Positions 17,126 to 26,275 of a stretch of DNA of 64,000 bases are shown here, one piece after another. The DNA comes from CAYVBJ01 sp964415185 (GTDB taxonomy: Bacteria; Bacteroidota; Rhodothermia; Balneolales; Balneolaceae). Position numbers and translations under genes: made by a program. The notes under the pieces were generated by a model that searched no databases, had not been told where the DNA came from, and was given only the letters and a program-made list of their open reading frames with translations. The stretch's first letter is position 1, and each line of letters starts with the position of its first letter. The DNA is taken from the NCBI GenBank assembly GCA_964415185.1, contig CAYPZI010000001.1, positions 34,778-98,777 on the forward strand, read 5' to 3'.

Positions 17126-18199
17126 ATGGAAAATTCTGGCAATACAACTTATGCATCTGTCACATGGGAAGATGAATCTCTTTATATCATTGATCAAACC
17201 TATTTGCCGGAAAGGGAAGTTACTCTTGAGCTTACATCAGCCGGACAGGTTTGGGATGCCATCCAAAAACTGAAAGTGCGTGGAGCACCGGCGATCGGAA
17301 TTGCGGGTGCTTACGGGCTATATCTCGGCATCAAAAATATTGAATCGGAGGATTTCAGCTCATTTTACAGTGAAGCTCAGCGAATATCAGATTATCTGAA
17401 CAGCTCTCGTCCCACTGCTGTTAACCTTTCATGGGCATTGAACAGGATCATGAGAACCATTCTTGCCCACAAAGACAAACCGGTAGGTGAAATTCGAAAA
17501 AAAGTACTGGATACAGCCATCTTGATTCATGATGAAGACCGGAATCTGTGTAAGTCGATTGGAGAAAACGGGCTTGAAATTGTGGATGATAACTCACGCA
17601 TCCTCACACACTGTAATACGGGTGGCCTTGCAACCGGCCAATACGGTACCGCCTTTAGCGTTATTTTGCAAGCACATCAAAACGGATTGCTGCAAAACGC
17701 CTGGGTTGATGAAACGCGCCCTCTTCTGCAGGGTGCCCGGCTGACAGCATGGGAAATGCAAAAAGCGGGTATCCCCTTTCAACTGATTGTTGATTCTGCC
17801 GCTGCCTTTTTAATGCAACAAGGTAAGGTTGACCTGATTGTTACCGGGGCAGACCGCATTGCTGCCAATGGTGATACGGCCAATAAAATAGGGACTTATA
17901 ACCTGGCAGTTCTTGCCAATTACCATGACATTCCACTTTATATAGCTGCGCCTTATTCCACCATCGATTTTGATATCGAAAACGGCAAACAGATTGAAAT
18001 TGAAGAGAGAAGTCCTGATGAAATTACCCATTTTGGCATAAAACAAACGGCACCTGACAAAACCGAAACCTGGAATCCCGCATTTGATATTACCCCCGGA
18101 GCATTGATAACAGGAATTATAACTGAAAAAGGAATCATCCGCCCCGATTATAAAAGCAAACTTGCCGAAGCATTCAAAAAAGCTGAAGCAAGCTCATGA
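17126..18199 (+). CDS. mtnA: S-methyl-5-thioribose-1-phosphate isomerase
   Basis: Aldose-ketose isomerase of the methionine salvage pathway (MTR-1-P to MTRu-1-P), eIF2B-like fold, 357 residues. Visible family motifs are KVRGAPAIGIAGAYGLYLG near residue 50, the catalytic-Cys stretch THCNTGGLATGQYGTA near residues 160-175, and the catalytic-Asp stretch VTGADRIAANGDTANKIGTY near 235-255. It is a close neighbour of ggt (12 bases). Its 3' end overlaps the convergent M20 peptidase gene by 6 bases. Confidence 0.96.
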   Translation: MENSGNTTYASVTWEDESLYIIDQTYLPEREVTLELTSAGQVWDAIQKLKVRGAPAIGIAGAYGLYLGIKNIESEDFSSFYSEAQRISDYLNSSRPTAVNLSWALNRIMRTILAHKDKPVGEIRKKVLDTAILIHDEDRNLCKSIGENGLEIVDDNSRILTHCNTGGLATGQYGTAFSVILQAHQNGLLQNAWVDETRPLLQGARLTAWEMQKAGIPFQLIVDSAAAFLMQQGKVDLIVTGADRIAANGDTANKIGTYNLAVLANYHDIPLYIAAPYSTIDFDIENGKQIEIEERSPDEITHFGIKQTAPDKTETWNPAFDITPGALITGIITEKGIIRPDYKSKLAEAFKKAEASS

Positions 18200-19348
18200 T
18201 TTTTCAATTAAAAGGCCTGTAAGCAGCGCAATCCTTTGAATAGTTTCATTAAGGAATATTTTTTCGGTTGGGCTGTGAGCCCCTTCACCCACTGCACCTA
18301 ATCCGTCGAGAGTTGCTGCATATAAGCTTGTATAACTGCCGTCTGACCCCCCGCCCGAAATACCCGACTTTAATTTAAATCCCATTTCACCTGCGATATC
18401 CTTTGCTGCATTCCAAAGTTTCCGGTTTCTCTTATTTTGAACCAGCGGAGGCCTCTCAATTCCTCCCTCAATTTCAAATGTAACTCCTTCCATGGCAGGT
18501 TCAAGTGACATAATTTTTTTATGAATCTCTTTTCCGTCTTTTTTAGTCATTATCCTTACATCAACAGACGCACTGCACTCCGGTGCCACCACGTTCGTAC
18601 TTATTCCGCCATTAATCGTTCCAACATTTACTGTAATACCTTTCTCCGGATCATTAAGTTCATGTAGTTTTTGAATGAGGTAAGATAATTCAAGGATCGC
18701 GCTTTTTCCTTTCTCGGGTTCAATTCCAGCGTGGGATGATACCCCCCTGATTATAATATCGTAGTGTCCTACACCCTTTCTTCTGGTTTTTAATTTTCCA
18801 TCCGGATCCAGTGAAGGCTCAAGTACGAAGACACGTTCGGCAATTTTTGCTAATCTTATAATATCTTGCTTTGATTCCCTGCTGCCCGTTTCTTCGTCTG
18901 AACTAATATAAATAGCCGGCGAGAATGGTGTTTGAAGCCCCAGGCTTTTTATAAGTTTCAATGAAGTAACCATCATTAGCAAACCTGCTTTCATATCATA
19001 AATGCCGGGGCCTTTCAATACATTCCCTTCTTTTTTAAATGGCATTTTATCAATTGTTGATTCCGGCCATACCGTATCGGCATGTCCCATCATAAATTGA
19101 TAGACATCTGCAGTATCATTTTTATTTCTTGCCAATAGTGATCCACCACTATTCTTTGCAGGATATATTTCAGTATTGTAATTCAGTTCATTCAGATCCT
19201 CTTTTACCAGTTCAAAGAATTCCAAATGAGCTTTTTTTTTATGGGGTGGGGTTTCATTTAAAACATAATCCTGGAGCCTCTCTATAAACCAATCCTCATA
19301 TTTTTCACACTCTTCCAGGATTTGACGTGATACTTTTTCTGTAATCAT
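18194..19348 (-). CDS. M20 family metallopeptidase (carboxypeptidase G2-like)
   Basis: Zinc-dependent aminoacylase/carboxypeptidase of 384 residues. Metal ligands are visible in MGHADTVWP, GIYDMKAGLLMM, the catalytic Glu pair SSDEETGS and the C-terminal VGEGAHSPTEKIF. The central lid domain has the HYDIIIRGVSSHAGIEPEKG dimerisation and substrate segment typical of CPG2/ArgE relatives. Substrates include glutamate-tailed peptides or acylated amino acids; the specific one is unknown. Its start is 2 bases after the flavin reductase gene, so it belongs to the minus-strand operon that begins with the ATPase/GNAT gene. Confidence 0.94.
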   Translation of the reverse strand: MITEKVSRQILEECEKYEDWFIERLQDYVLNETPPHKKKAHLEFFELVKEDLNELNYNTEIYPAKNSGGSLLARNKNDTADVYQFMMGHADTVWPESTIDKMPFKKEGNVLKGPGIYDMKAGLLMMVTSLKLIKSLGLQTPFSPAIYISSDEETGSRESKQDIIRLAKIAERVFVLEPSLDPDGKLKTRRKGVGHYDIIIRGVSSHAGIEPEKGKSAILELSYLIQKLHELNDPEKGITVNVGTINGGISTNVVAPECSASVDVRIMTKKDGKEIHKKIMSLEPAMEGVTFEIEGGIERPPLVQNKRNRKLWNAAKDIAGEMGFKLKSGISGGGSDGSYTSLYAATLDGLGAVGEGAHSPTEKIFLNETIQRIALLTGLLIEKS

Positions 19349-19350
19349 AC

Positions 19351-19959
19351 CTATTTCTTGAAATTTTCAGGAAAAGGAAATGCATGCGATTCCTTTATTA
19401 CTGCATAACGCCCGGGAGAAATATATACAAGCTGTGGATTTTGGTAAATAGATTCATTTTCATCAACTGAGGGAAGTTTCATAATTCCCCTCTTTGCATC
19501 AGCAGCAACAATTTCGCCGAGAATAAGACTGTTATCACCGAACCCATCGATGATTTTCAAAAGCTTGCACTCTAAAAAAAGGTATCCGTCTTCTATAAAA
19601 AATCCGTTTACTTTTCTTGCCTCAATTTTAGAAAGGTTTGACAGTAGCGGCTTGGTGTTGTCTTCACATCTTGGAGATGCAGTCATACTTGTTAACACCA
19701 CCTGTTCCGGAGAAGGAAAGGTAACTGTAAATTCGCCGGTTTCTTTAATATTTTGATAGGTTTTATGGTTCGGAGTACAAACAAAACCATAATGGTTATT
19801 CCATCCCAAAGGAAAAGCCATGTGCTTCGGTGCAAAATCGATTTCTCCATTCTGATCCACCGTACCCACGATAATAAGAGGATGTACAGTCATTGCCTGC
19901 TCCCATACCGGGTAATCAAGATTTAAAGAAGTAATGTGTTCATTGCTGTTTTTTTCCAT
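19351..19959 (-). CDS. Flavin reductase-like protein (FMN-binding split barrel)
   Basis: 202 residues with the flavin reductase-like domain pattern: HPLIIVGTVDQNGEIDFAPKHM at 28-49, NHYGFVCTPNHKTYQNIKETGEFTV near 72-95, and FLECKLLKIIDGFGDNSLILGEIV near 130-155. Members bind FMN and either reduce free flavin or act as small-molecule oxidoreductases. It is located 12 bases after the STAS gene and 2 bases before the M20 peptidase, all on the minus strand, suggesting one operon. Its partner enzyme, if any, is not evident. Confidence 0.88.
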   Translation of the reverse strand: MEKNSNEHITSLNLDYPVWEQAMTVHPLIIVGTVDQNGEIDFAPKHMAFPLGWNNHYGFVCTPNHKTYQNIKETGEFTVTFPSPEQVVLTSMTASPRCEDNTKPLLSNLSKIEARKVNGFFIEDGYLFLECKLLKIIDGFGDNSLILGEIVAADAKRGIMKLPSVDENESIYQNPQLVYISPGRYAVIKESHAFPFPENFKK

Positions 19960-19971
19960 AATGATTGTAAT

Positions 19972-20256
19972 TTATGAGCGTACCATATTCTCGAGATCCC
20001 ATTTTTTGTGAATACCAAGGATATAAGCAACTTCGAAAAAGATATCGGGAGGATTCAAAATTTTTACTTTTTTACTGCTTTCTAATAATCTGTCCAGGAA
20101 AATAATTGCATTTGAATCGGCAAACCGGGAATCAGCCATATCTACCAGAAGCTCCGTCCTTTCGCTCATTAATTGTTCGATATCAAGCGTAGCCTTCAGG
20201 TTAAAATCTCCTGTAAGCGTAACGTGTAATTTCTCTTTACTTTTTATGTATTGCAT
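19972..20256 (-). CDS. STAS-domain protein (anti-sigma factor antagonist-like)
   Basis: A 94-residue single domain with the STAS pattern: beta strand KLHVTLTGDFNLKATLDIEQL, then ELLVDMADSRFADSNAIIFLDRLL, where the usual phosphorylatable D-S-S/T-G is replaced by DSRFADSNA, then KVKILNPPDIFFEVAYILGI. STAS proteins of the SpoIIAA/RsbV type bind RsbW-like kinases. Its start overlaps the end of the upstream gene, which itself begins with an RsbW-like ATPase domain, by 20 bases. That argues for translational coupling and a functional pair. A Ser that could be phosphorylated is present (ADSNA), but the motif is not canonical. Confidence 0.82.
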   Translation of the reverse strand: MQYIKSKEKLHVTLTGDFNLKATLDIEQLMSERTELLVDMADSRFADSNAIIFLDRLLESSKKVKILNPPDIFFEVAYILGIHKKWDLENMVRS

Positions 20257-21703
20257 AGTATTCTTCCCTTATAAATTTTTTAAGACACTTTGCCAAATCC
20301 GAAAGTACTTTAACATTTTCAAAATCAAGGCTGCAGTTCACTTTTTGCATTCTCAGGTGATCGATTTCTTTATGAAACATTGGCATCAGGCCTGAAAACA
20401 AAAAATTATTTTCGCTCAGCCAGTTTACGCAACGATTCACCTCCTGATTTATCATTGGAATATCGATGTAGACAACATTCAGGCTCAAGTATTCAATACT
20501 TTTCAGAATGCGTAAAACAGAGCTTTCAAATTTTGATCCGATCTCTTTCACAATAATTAGCGCAGTGTCGGAATCATAATTAATTTTTAAATGGAGATCT
20601 GTTTCTGCCTTTTCATTTACTGACTTATTGTTTGGATTCAAAAAAGCAGGATGTTGCTGAAACTGACCGTAAATTTCTTTCAATACACTTCTGTACCTGG
20701 CCGGCAAATATACCGGGGCCTTCCACTTATCAGTAAGAGGCAAAAATTCCAGGATTTCACTTAACGGACTTTTAAAATTCTCGTCCATATGCTTAAAAAC
20801 ATGTGCCGGCAGATCGGCCAAAATAATTGCTGTACTCCTGAATCCAAATTTTTGATTTACCTTTTGACTTATTGTGTGCACGGCAACTGCTGACCCATAT
20901 AATCCCTGAAGTCCTTTATCGCTGCTGATATCAATAAGCATGGTCATCATCTTTTTCATCAGTCCTCTCCTGCGATGCTGCGGTGAAACAACTGCTTCAC
21001 CGACTTCACCGATGTTGGAGTCAGGGTTTTTGATGACGGCGAAATATCCGGCAGGCCGGCCGCTGCCTGTTCTAACGATAACCCCGAATTTGTATTCATT
21101 TCTGAAAGCCAGTTCTACTCTTCTTGGAAAATAGAGATCGTCTTTGAAATACGAATAGTCATAAGTTCTGTATATTAACTGAGCAATATCTTCTGCGTCT
21201 TCAGTAGTGGCAGGAGTAATCAAATAATTACTACCCGGATCCTCTTCGGTTATTCCCTTAAACTCACCCTTGCGAATGATATCAGAGATATGATTCGAAG
21301 AAAGCTGTTTAACAATCCTGAATTCTTTGCCGTCGGCTCCCTTGTTCAAAAAAAGAAATTGATCGGTTATATATCTCACTATTTTCTGGCCGGCGCCTTC
21401 AAAATTTCCGTTCTTAAATGCTCTCTGTTCCGAATATTTGTGATAGTCCGGATTGAATGGCTCACCTCTCTCCTGGATTACAATTTCAATTTCGGATATC
21501 AGGTAGTGATACCACAGCTCCATATAACCTTCTTTATTTTTATAGGCATGGAGAATAATATCCGTCAAAACTTCATCTACCGCGAGTGCCATTCGCGCTG
21601 ATTCTTTTGAATTGAGCCCCATATTCATACACCATTTATAGGTGAAATCAGATGCGGATCCTATCATGCCGATTTTTGCCTCAAGATTTAAGTGGGCTTC
21701 CAT
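20237..21703 (-). CDS. RsbW-like ATPase domain fused to GNAT acetyltransferase
   Basis: Multidomain protein of 488 residues. Residues 1-135 match HATPase_c_2/RsbW anti-sigma kinases: AVDEVLTDIILHAY (41-54, N-box, with Asp48 where Asn is usual), VIQERGEPFNPDY as G1 and GAGQKIVRYITDQF as G2. Residues 155-310 are a GNAT N-acetyltransferase domain with acetyl-CoA-binding VSPQHRRRGLMKKMM and a following NQKFGFRS motif. Residues 360-488 look like a second, degenerate GNAT-like fold (NFLFSGLMPMF). It is the first gene of a minus-strand operon with the STAS protein. Inference: a partner-switching module whose kinase-like part controls an acetyltransferase. ATP hydrolysis is uncertain given the altered N-box. 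Confidence 0.85.
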   Translation of the reverse strand: MEAHLNLEAKIGMIGSASDFTYKWCMNMGLNSKESARMALAVDEVLTDIILHAYKNKEGYMELWYHYLISEIEIVIQERGEPFNPDYHKYSEQRAFKNGNFEGAGQKIVRYITDQFLFLNKGADGKEFRIVKQLSSNHISDIIRKGEFKGITEEDPGSNYLITPATTEDAEDIAQLIYRTYDYSYFKDDLYFPRRVELAFRNEYKFGVIVRTGSGRPAGYFAVIKNPDSNIGEVGEAVVSPQHRRRGLMKKMMTMLIDISSDKGLQGLYGSAVAVHTISQKVNQKFGFRSTAIILADLPAHVFKHMDENFKSPLSEILEFLPLTDKWKAPVYLPARYRSVLKEIYGQFQQHPAFLNPNNKSVNEKAETDLHLKINYDSDTALIIVKEIGSKFESSVLRILKSIEYLSLNVVYIDIPMINQEVNRCVNWLSENNFLFSGLMPMFHKEIDHLRMQKVNCSLDFENVKVLSDLAKCLKKFIREEYYAIHKK

Positions 21704-22016
21704 TAGCCTTCTACATGGATTTATATTTAACTTGCCTAAACATTAGCTAAAACTCTCTACATTTACAGTGGGGCAGACGTAAGTCTTGGGGTAGGGTTTT
21801 TTCTTACTTTATTTTACCTGTATTGAATGAAAATTTCTAACTGTTCACACACTAAATCTACAATACGAATTCCTTACAAAAGCCGTGCATTAAACAAACC
21901 CGTTCATTCTACAGCAAAAATTAAAATGGATGAAAAAATTATCTTATTTTTGCGCTAAGCAAACGTTTTAACAAGGCAAGTATGCAATTAAAACTCAAAT
22001 TTTACAGTAAATAATT
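21704..22016. other. Divergent intergenic region upstream of purE
   Basis: 313 bases between the ATPase/GNAT gene (minus) and purE (plus). A TATTTTTG at 21945-21952 fits the Bacteroidota -7 box TAnnTTTG, but no TTTG lies at the right distance upstream. Nothing else was recognised. Confidence 0.5.
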
Positions 22017-22505
22017 ATGAATGATAAACCACTTATCGGCATCATCATGGGCAGTGACAGCGACTGGCCTACAATGAAGGAAGCTGCCGGGATAATTGAG
22101 GAATTTGGTGTACGCTACGAAAAAAAAGTTGTATCGGCTCACAGAACACCTGAAGTAATGGCTCAATATGGAAAAGAGGCCAGGGAAAGAGGCCTTAAAA
22201 TAATTATTGCCGGGGCAGGCGGCGCCGCACACCTTCCGGGCATGACTGCTGCCTACACAACACTTCCGGTGATAGGAGTTCCCGTAAAAACTTCTGCCCT
22301 CGGAGGGCTCGACAGCCTTTACTCTATCGTACAAATGCCCAATGGTGTACCGGTAGCAACCGTTGCAATTGGAAAAGCCGGGAATGCCGGCCTTCTGGCT
22401 CTGCGGATTTTAAGCATCAACAACCCGGAAATTGAAAAAAAACTCGGGAAATTTCATGAGGAAATGGCAGCCGGATCCATGAAAAAAACTGAAAATCTTA
22501 TCTGA
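22017..22505 (+). CDS. purE: N5-carboxyaminoimidazole ribonucleotide mutase
   Basis: Class I PurE of purine synthesis, converting N5-CAIR to CAIR. The active-site loops GSDSDWPTMKEAAGII (residues 12-27), VVSAHRTPEVM and AGAGGAAHLPGMTAA are intact, as is LGGLDSLYSIVQMPNGVPVATVAIG. 162 residues is standard. purC is on the same strand 7 kb away but not in the same operon. purK is not in the window. Confidence 0.97.
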   Translation: MNDKPLIGIIMGSDSDWPTMKEAAGIIEEFGVRYEKKVVSAHRTPEVMAQYGKEARERGLKIIIAGAGGAAHLPGMTAAYTTLPVIGVPVKTSALGGLDSLYSIVQMPNGVPVATVAIGKAGNAGLLALRILSINNPEIEKKLGKFHEEMAAGSMKKTENLI

Positions 22506-22641
22506 ATTTGTATAATCTGAAATCCGCTCTTATCAGATTCTGTTTTTCTTCATACAAACAACAATCGTACATATGTTGAAATATCGGAAGTAACCTGTCA
22601 TTATACCGATTTTATCGGGAACTGCGTTGAATTTTGACGCT

Positions 22642-22667
22642 GCCATCCCGACCGCTGTCGGGACGGC
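22642..22667. repeat. Extragenic hairpin with CCCGAC/GTCGGG core
   Basis: GCCATCCCGAC-CGCT-GTCGGGACGGC forms an 11-bp stem with one mismatch and a 4-base loop between purE and menA. The same CCCGAC..GTCGGGACGGC core recurs at 47361-47385 and in a relaxed form at 47437-47460, so this is a dispersed extragenic palindrome family. It lacks a T-run. Confidence 0.65.
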
Positions 22668-22772
22668 AAAAGTACCGGAAATACTATCAGGTCTTTATCC
22701 GACAAATAAGTATTGACTTAACAGTAAGGCGCTATAACTTAATCGAATATATTGGCTATCTAACAGAATTCA

Positions 22773-23657
22773 TTGGATAAAAAGATAATTTCAAACTGGA
22801 TTGAAGCAGCAAGGCCAAAAACACTTGCAGCCGCTTTTGTGCCTGTCCTCACGGGCGGATCGCTGGCATATGCCCATAACAACTTTGATATTTTCACTAC
22901 AATTGTGGCACTTGCCTGCGCATTTTTGATACAAATAGGAACCAATTTTGCAAACGACTATTTCGACTTCAAAAAGGGTGCCGATACCGATCAGAGAATC
23001 GGCTTTCAGCGGGCAACGGCAACCGGGCTGATTCATCCCGGGCAGATGCTGGCTGCCACTATTATTTCAATGAGTATTGCTTTTATTTTTGGCCTTTACC
23101 TTGTATGGGTGGGCGGATGGGTAATATTGGTCATCGGTATTTTATCACTGGCTTTCGGAATATTGTACACAGGAGGGCCATTTCCTTTGGGATATAATGG
23201 GCTCGGCGATCTTTTTGTCTTTATATTTTTCGGCATTATTGCGGTAACCGGCACCTATTATGTCAATGCCCTCGGGTGGTCTTTTCAATCGTTCATTATT
23301 TCGATACCGGTTGGGGCACTCAGTGTTAATATATTGGTAGTTAATAACCTTCGCGATATTGAACAGGACAGAATCGCAAACAAAAAAACCCTCGGTGTGC
23401 TTTTTGGAGAAAATGCTTTAAAAGCCGAGTACATTACTATGCTTCTTATTTCATACGGCTCTGTTTTCTTCTTTTGGATAAAAACCGGCAATTTTTTCAC
23501 GGCCATTTTACCGGTTATTGCACTGCCATTTGCCATTCCGGCAGTTAAAGAAGTCTTATATCACAGCGATAAAAGGGTTTTAAATAAAACCCTGGAAAAG
23601 ACAGCCCGGTTTATGGTAATTTTCGGTGTGTTATTAAGTGCCGGATTAATTTTTTGA
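22773..23657 (+). CDS. menA: 1,4-dihydroxy-2-naphthoate polyprenyltransferase
   Basis: UbiA-superfamily integral membrane prenyltransferase of menaquinone synthesis, attaching the polyprenyl chain to DHNA. The first Asp-rich motif is NFANDYFDFKKGADTDQRIG near residues 67-86 and the second NNLRDIEQDRIANKKTLGVLFG near 188-209. About eight hydrophobic helices are visible across 294 residues. The start is TTG at 22773, with no alternative ATG near. menC follows immediately and menE after it, forming a men operon. Confidence 0.95.
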   Translation: MDKKIISNWIEAARPKTLAAAFVPVLTGGSLAYAHNNFDIFTTIVALACAFLIQIGTNFANDYFDFKKGADTDQRIGFQRATATGLIHPGQMLAATIISMSIAFIFGLYLVWVGGWVILVIGILSLAFGILYTGGPFPLGYNGLGDLFVFIFFGIIAVTGTYYVNALGWSFQSFIISIPVGALSVNILVVNNLRDIEQDRIANKKTLGVLFGENALKAEYITMLLISYGSVFFFWIKTGNFFTAILPVIALPFAIPAVKEVLYHSDKRVLNKTLEKTARFMVIFGVLLSAGLIF

Positions 23658-23659
23658 TT

Positions 23660-24754
23660 ATGAAAATCAGCGTATATAAATACAATATACCTTTTACCGA
23701 AACTTTTAAAATTGCCTCAGGCTCATTTCAAGGCAGAAAGGGAATATTGATAGCGTTGAAAGATAAAAGTATAGACCTTGTCGCTGAAGCTTCACCCCTG
23801 CCGGGTTTTTCCGTTGAGTCTTTTGACGATGCCTATCTCGAAATTACAACCAGCCTGAAAAAATGGGCACACTACTTCACAACTGATTTTACAATTGAAT
23901 CACTTCAATATTACTGTTCATCCGGTAAAAAAAACCCTTCAGTAAACTATGCGCTTTCAGTACTGGGAATTGGCATTTTGAGCAGTCGTAAAAAAAAATC
24001 TCCGGGTGATATACTCGGTTTCAGCTTACCGAAAATACTGAACATAAATGCAGTTTTGGGAATAAATCCCGTGCATGTTATGGAAAAAGACTTTTATCAC
24101 TTATATAAAAACGGTTACCGCACTTTTAAAATAAAGGCAGGCAGCGACACGCGGCTTTTATTCAACTTTTTGGAAAAAGCCTGCAAAACAGAGAGTGATC
24201 TGAAGTTCAGAATTGATGCGAACCAGTCATGGAAACTAAAAGAGGCGATTCAAAATCTGAATAAGCTTGAAAAATATCCTGTTGAATATTGCGAAGAACC
24301 CGTTCCCTGCAGTGATGAAAAGCTTGTACAAAAAGTGGTGGCTGAAACCTCCGTACCTGTAGCTCTCGATGATTCTCTTTACAGCGTCGGCTCTCCGGCA
24401 AAGCTGATTTCAACCGGTTATTTTAATTACGTAATTGCAAAGCCAACTCTTATTGGTTCTGTTTTCGATCTTATTGAAACAATCAAGCATGCCACTAATA
24501 TTGATTGTAAAGTGATTCTGACATCTGCTTTTGAGAGCAATGTCGGAATTCAAAACATAGCATTCCTTGCAGCTTTATTGGGTGCTGATCATTTGGCCCA
24601 CGGACTGGGAACGGGAATAATTTTTAAAAAAAATACAACAGTTACTCAAATCCTGACAAAAGCCTCAGTTGAAACAAATGAACTGATTTGGAGTTCTACT
24701 TCAGATGAGATCAACTATGAGTCATTACAACCTGGTGAGTCGTATGAGCTCTGA
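23660..24754 (+). CDS. menC: o-Succinylbenzoate synthase
   Basis: Enolase-superfamily dehydratase converting SHCHC to o-succinylbenzoate in menaquinone synthesis. The catalytic Lys segment FKIKAGSD, metal ligands in FRIDANQSW, EYCEEPV and PVALDDSLYS, and the second catalytic Lys region YVIAKPTLIGS are all present. A TTG two codons upstream is possible, but ATG at 23660, two bases after the menA stop, is the natural start. Length 364 residues. Dipeptide epimerase or N-acylamino acid racemase activity is the usual family confusion; the menA/menE context settles it. Confidence 0.94.
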   Translation: MKISVYKYNIPFTETFKIASGSFQGRKGILIALKDKSIDLVAEASPLPGFSVESFDDAYLEITTSLKKWAHYFTTDFTIESLQYYCSSGKKNPSVNYALSVLGIGILSSRKKKSPGDILGFSLPKILNINAVLGINPVHVMEKDFYHLYKNGYRTFKIKAGSDTRLLFNFLEKACKTESDLKFRIDANQSWKLKEAIQNLNKLEKYPVEYCEEPVPCSDEKLVQKVVAETSVPVALDDSLYSVGSPAKLISTGYFNYVIAKPTLIGSVFDLIETIKHATNIDCKVILTSAFESNVGIQNIAFLAALLGADHLAHGLGTGIIFKKNTTVTQILTKASVETNELIWSSTSDEINYESLQPGESYEL

Positions 24755-26231
24755 CGCCGGAATTCATTCCGTTCCGGAGTACTCTTTTCCATCTCCGGAA
24801 ACGTGCTTTCTCGCGTCTGAAAATGCCATATATGATTATGGAAATCTCTATGGATTTGCCAGAAAATTCAGGCTTTTTTATCATGATAACTGTGAAAATA
24901 GCTCCAAGGTTGCTCTGATTTCAGATTCCAGCGATTTGCAGGTTTTTTTAATCGCTTCTTGCTGGCTTGCCGGTATTCCATTTACAGTTCTGAACTCTGC
25001 CCTGCCAAAAGACCGGTTAAAACAGCAGGTTGAAATATTAGATCCCGGCCTGATTTATTGTGAGGAAAGATTTGAATCGTTGTTTTCAAATCGTTTGATA
25101 TTAACTCCGGATAAGATTTCCAATTTTGTTAATGAAACCTCTGATGCATCCTATTTCTCTGTCCCTGATCACAACAGGGTGTTCGGCTGGTTCCTTACTT
25201 CAGGGTCCGCTTCGAAGCCTAAATTGGTACCGCTAAAACGCAGGCAGATGCTTTATGCTGCACGTGCCAATGAACAAAATTTCCGTCCGGCAATCGACAC
25301 TTACTGGCTGCTTTGCCTGCCTCTGAATCACATTGGAGGTATTTCTATCATTCTGAGATCTCTTCTGTATGGAAACGCAATCTACAGGATGAATCGCTTT
25401 TCAATTGAACACGTAACAAACTTTCTCACCGAAAATAAACTGGTAGAAGCAGCTTCCCTTGTTCCCACAATGCTTCACCGTTTACTTGAGGATTCTCAAT
25501 TCAGAACCCATAAATCGCTTAAAGCCATATTGCTCGGAGGCGGGCCTATGTCACCAGAGTTGATCAACAAGGCTATAGTTCGGGGAATTCCTATTGTTTT
25601 GAGTTATGGTATGACAGAAACGTGTGCTCAAATCGCCGCTAATCCCCTGCTTAAGCCAAGCGGTACTTATTCTCCCAAGGCAAGCGCAGGAAAAGTCTTC
25701 CCGCCCAACAGAATTCAAATCCGTAACGATAACGGAAAAGTATTAAAGAATAATGAACCGGGTTTAATCTGGCTGAAAGGCCCCCAGGTTTTTGACGGGT
25801 ATTTCGATAAAAAGGCTGACAAACACACATTCGACTCAAACGGTTGGTTTAACACTGGCGATTACGGACATGTAAATTCACAGGATTACCTTTTCATTCA
25901 ATCGAGAAGGTCCGATTTGATTATAACGGGTGGTGAAAATGTAAACCCGGTAGAAGTTGAACAGGAATTAAAAACTTTCGTTGAGGTGCGTGATGCGGCA
26001 GTCATTGGCGTTCCCGATGAAGAATGGGGAGAAAAGGTAGTTGCAATCGTGGTTATGGAGCCTTCTGTAGATTTAGAGGAGAAAACTCACTCCTTCAAAT
26101 CCCGGCTAAATAAAAAACTAAGTGTTTTTAAAATTCCAAAAGAGTTTTTCTGCCTTAAAGAGTTGCCCCGTACAGATACCGGTAAATTGCAAAGAAACCT
26201 GCTAAAGAAAAATTATCCGGATTTTACATAG
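24744..26231 (+). CDS. menE: o-Succinylbenzoate-CoA ligase
   Basis: Acyl-adenylate-forming enzyme that activates OSB with ATP and CoA. ANL-family motifs: the P-loop FLTSGSASKPKLVPL, LPLNHIGGISII, AILLGGGPMSPELI, SYGMTETCAQI, FNTGDYGHVNSQDYLFIQSRRSDLIITGG split over residues 370-400, and the C-terminal catalytic Lys in RTDTGKLQRN. In-frame ATGs exist at 24705, 24717 and 24744. I list 24744, which overlaps menC by 11 bases; 24705 would give 508 residues. It is the third gene of menA-menC-menE. Confidence 0.93.
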   Translation: MSSDAGIHSVPEYSFPSPETCFLASENAIYDYGNLYGFARKFRLFYHDNCENSSKVALISDSSDLQVFLIASCWLAGIPFTVLNSALPKDRLKQQVEILDPGLIYCEERFESLFSNRLILTPDKISNFVNETSDASYFSVPDHNRVFGWFLTSGSASKPKLVPLKRRQMLYAARANEQNFRPAIDTYWLLCLPLNHIGGISIILRSLLYGNAIYRMNRFSIEHVTNFLTENKLVEAASLVPTMLHRLLEDSQFRTHKSLKAILLGGGPMSPELINKAIVRGIPIVLSYGMTETCAQIAANPLLKPSGTYSPKASAGKVFPPNRIQIRNDNGKVLKNNEPGLIWLKGPQVFDGYFDKKADKHTFDSNGWFNTGDYGHVNSQDYLFIQSRRSDLIITGGENVNPVEVEQELKTFVEVRDAAVIGVPDEEWGEKVVAIVVMEPSVDLEEKTHSFKSRLNKKLSVFKIPKEFFCLKELPRTDTGKLQRNLLKKNYPDFT

Positions 26232-26245
26232 TTTGAAAGAATTTA

Positions 26246-26275
26246 TTTGAAATTCCCAATTATTGCGTAAATTTG
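26246..26275 (+). promoter_or_regulatory. Bacteroidota-type promoter for the RRM gene
   Basis: TTTG at 26246-26249 and TAAATTTG at 26268-26275, separated by 18 bases, match the -33/-7 consensus TTTG...TAnnTTTG of Bacteroidota sigma-ABfr. Transcription would begin near 26282, leaving a leader of about 120 bases before the ATG at 26403. Confidence 0.65.

Noticed and set aside
21945..21952. TATTTTTG as a promoter for purE
   Set aside because: It matches the -7 box, but no -33 TTTG lies at a suitable distance, and such AT-rich octamers are frequent.
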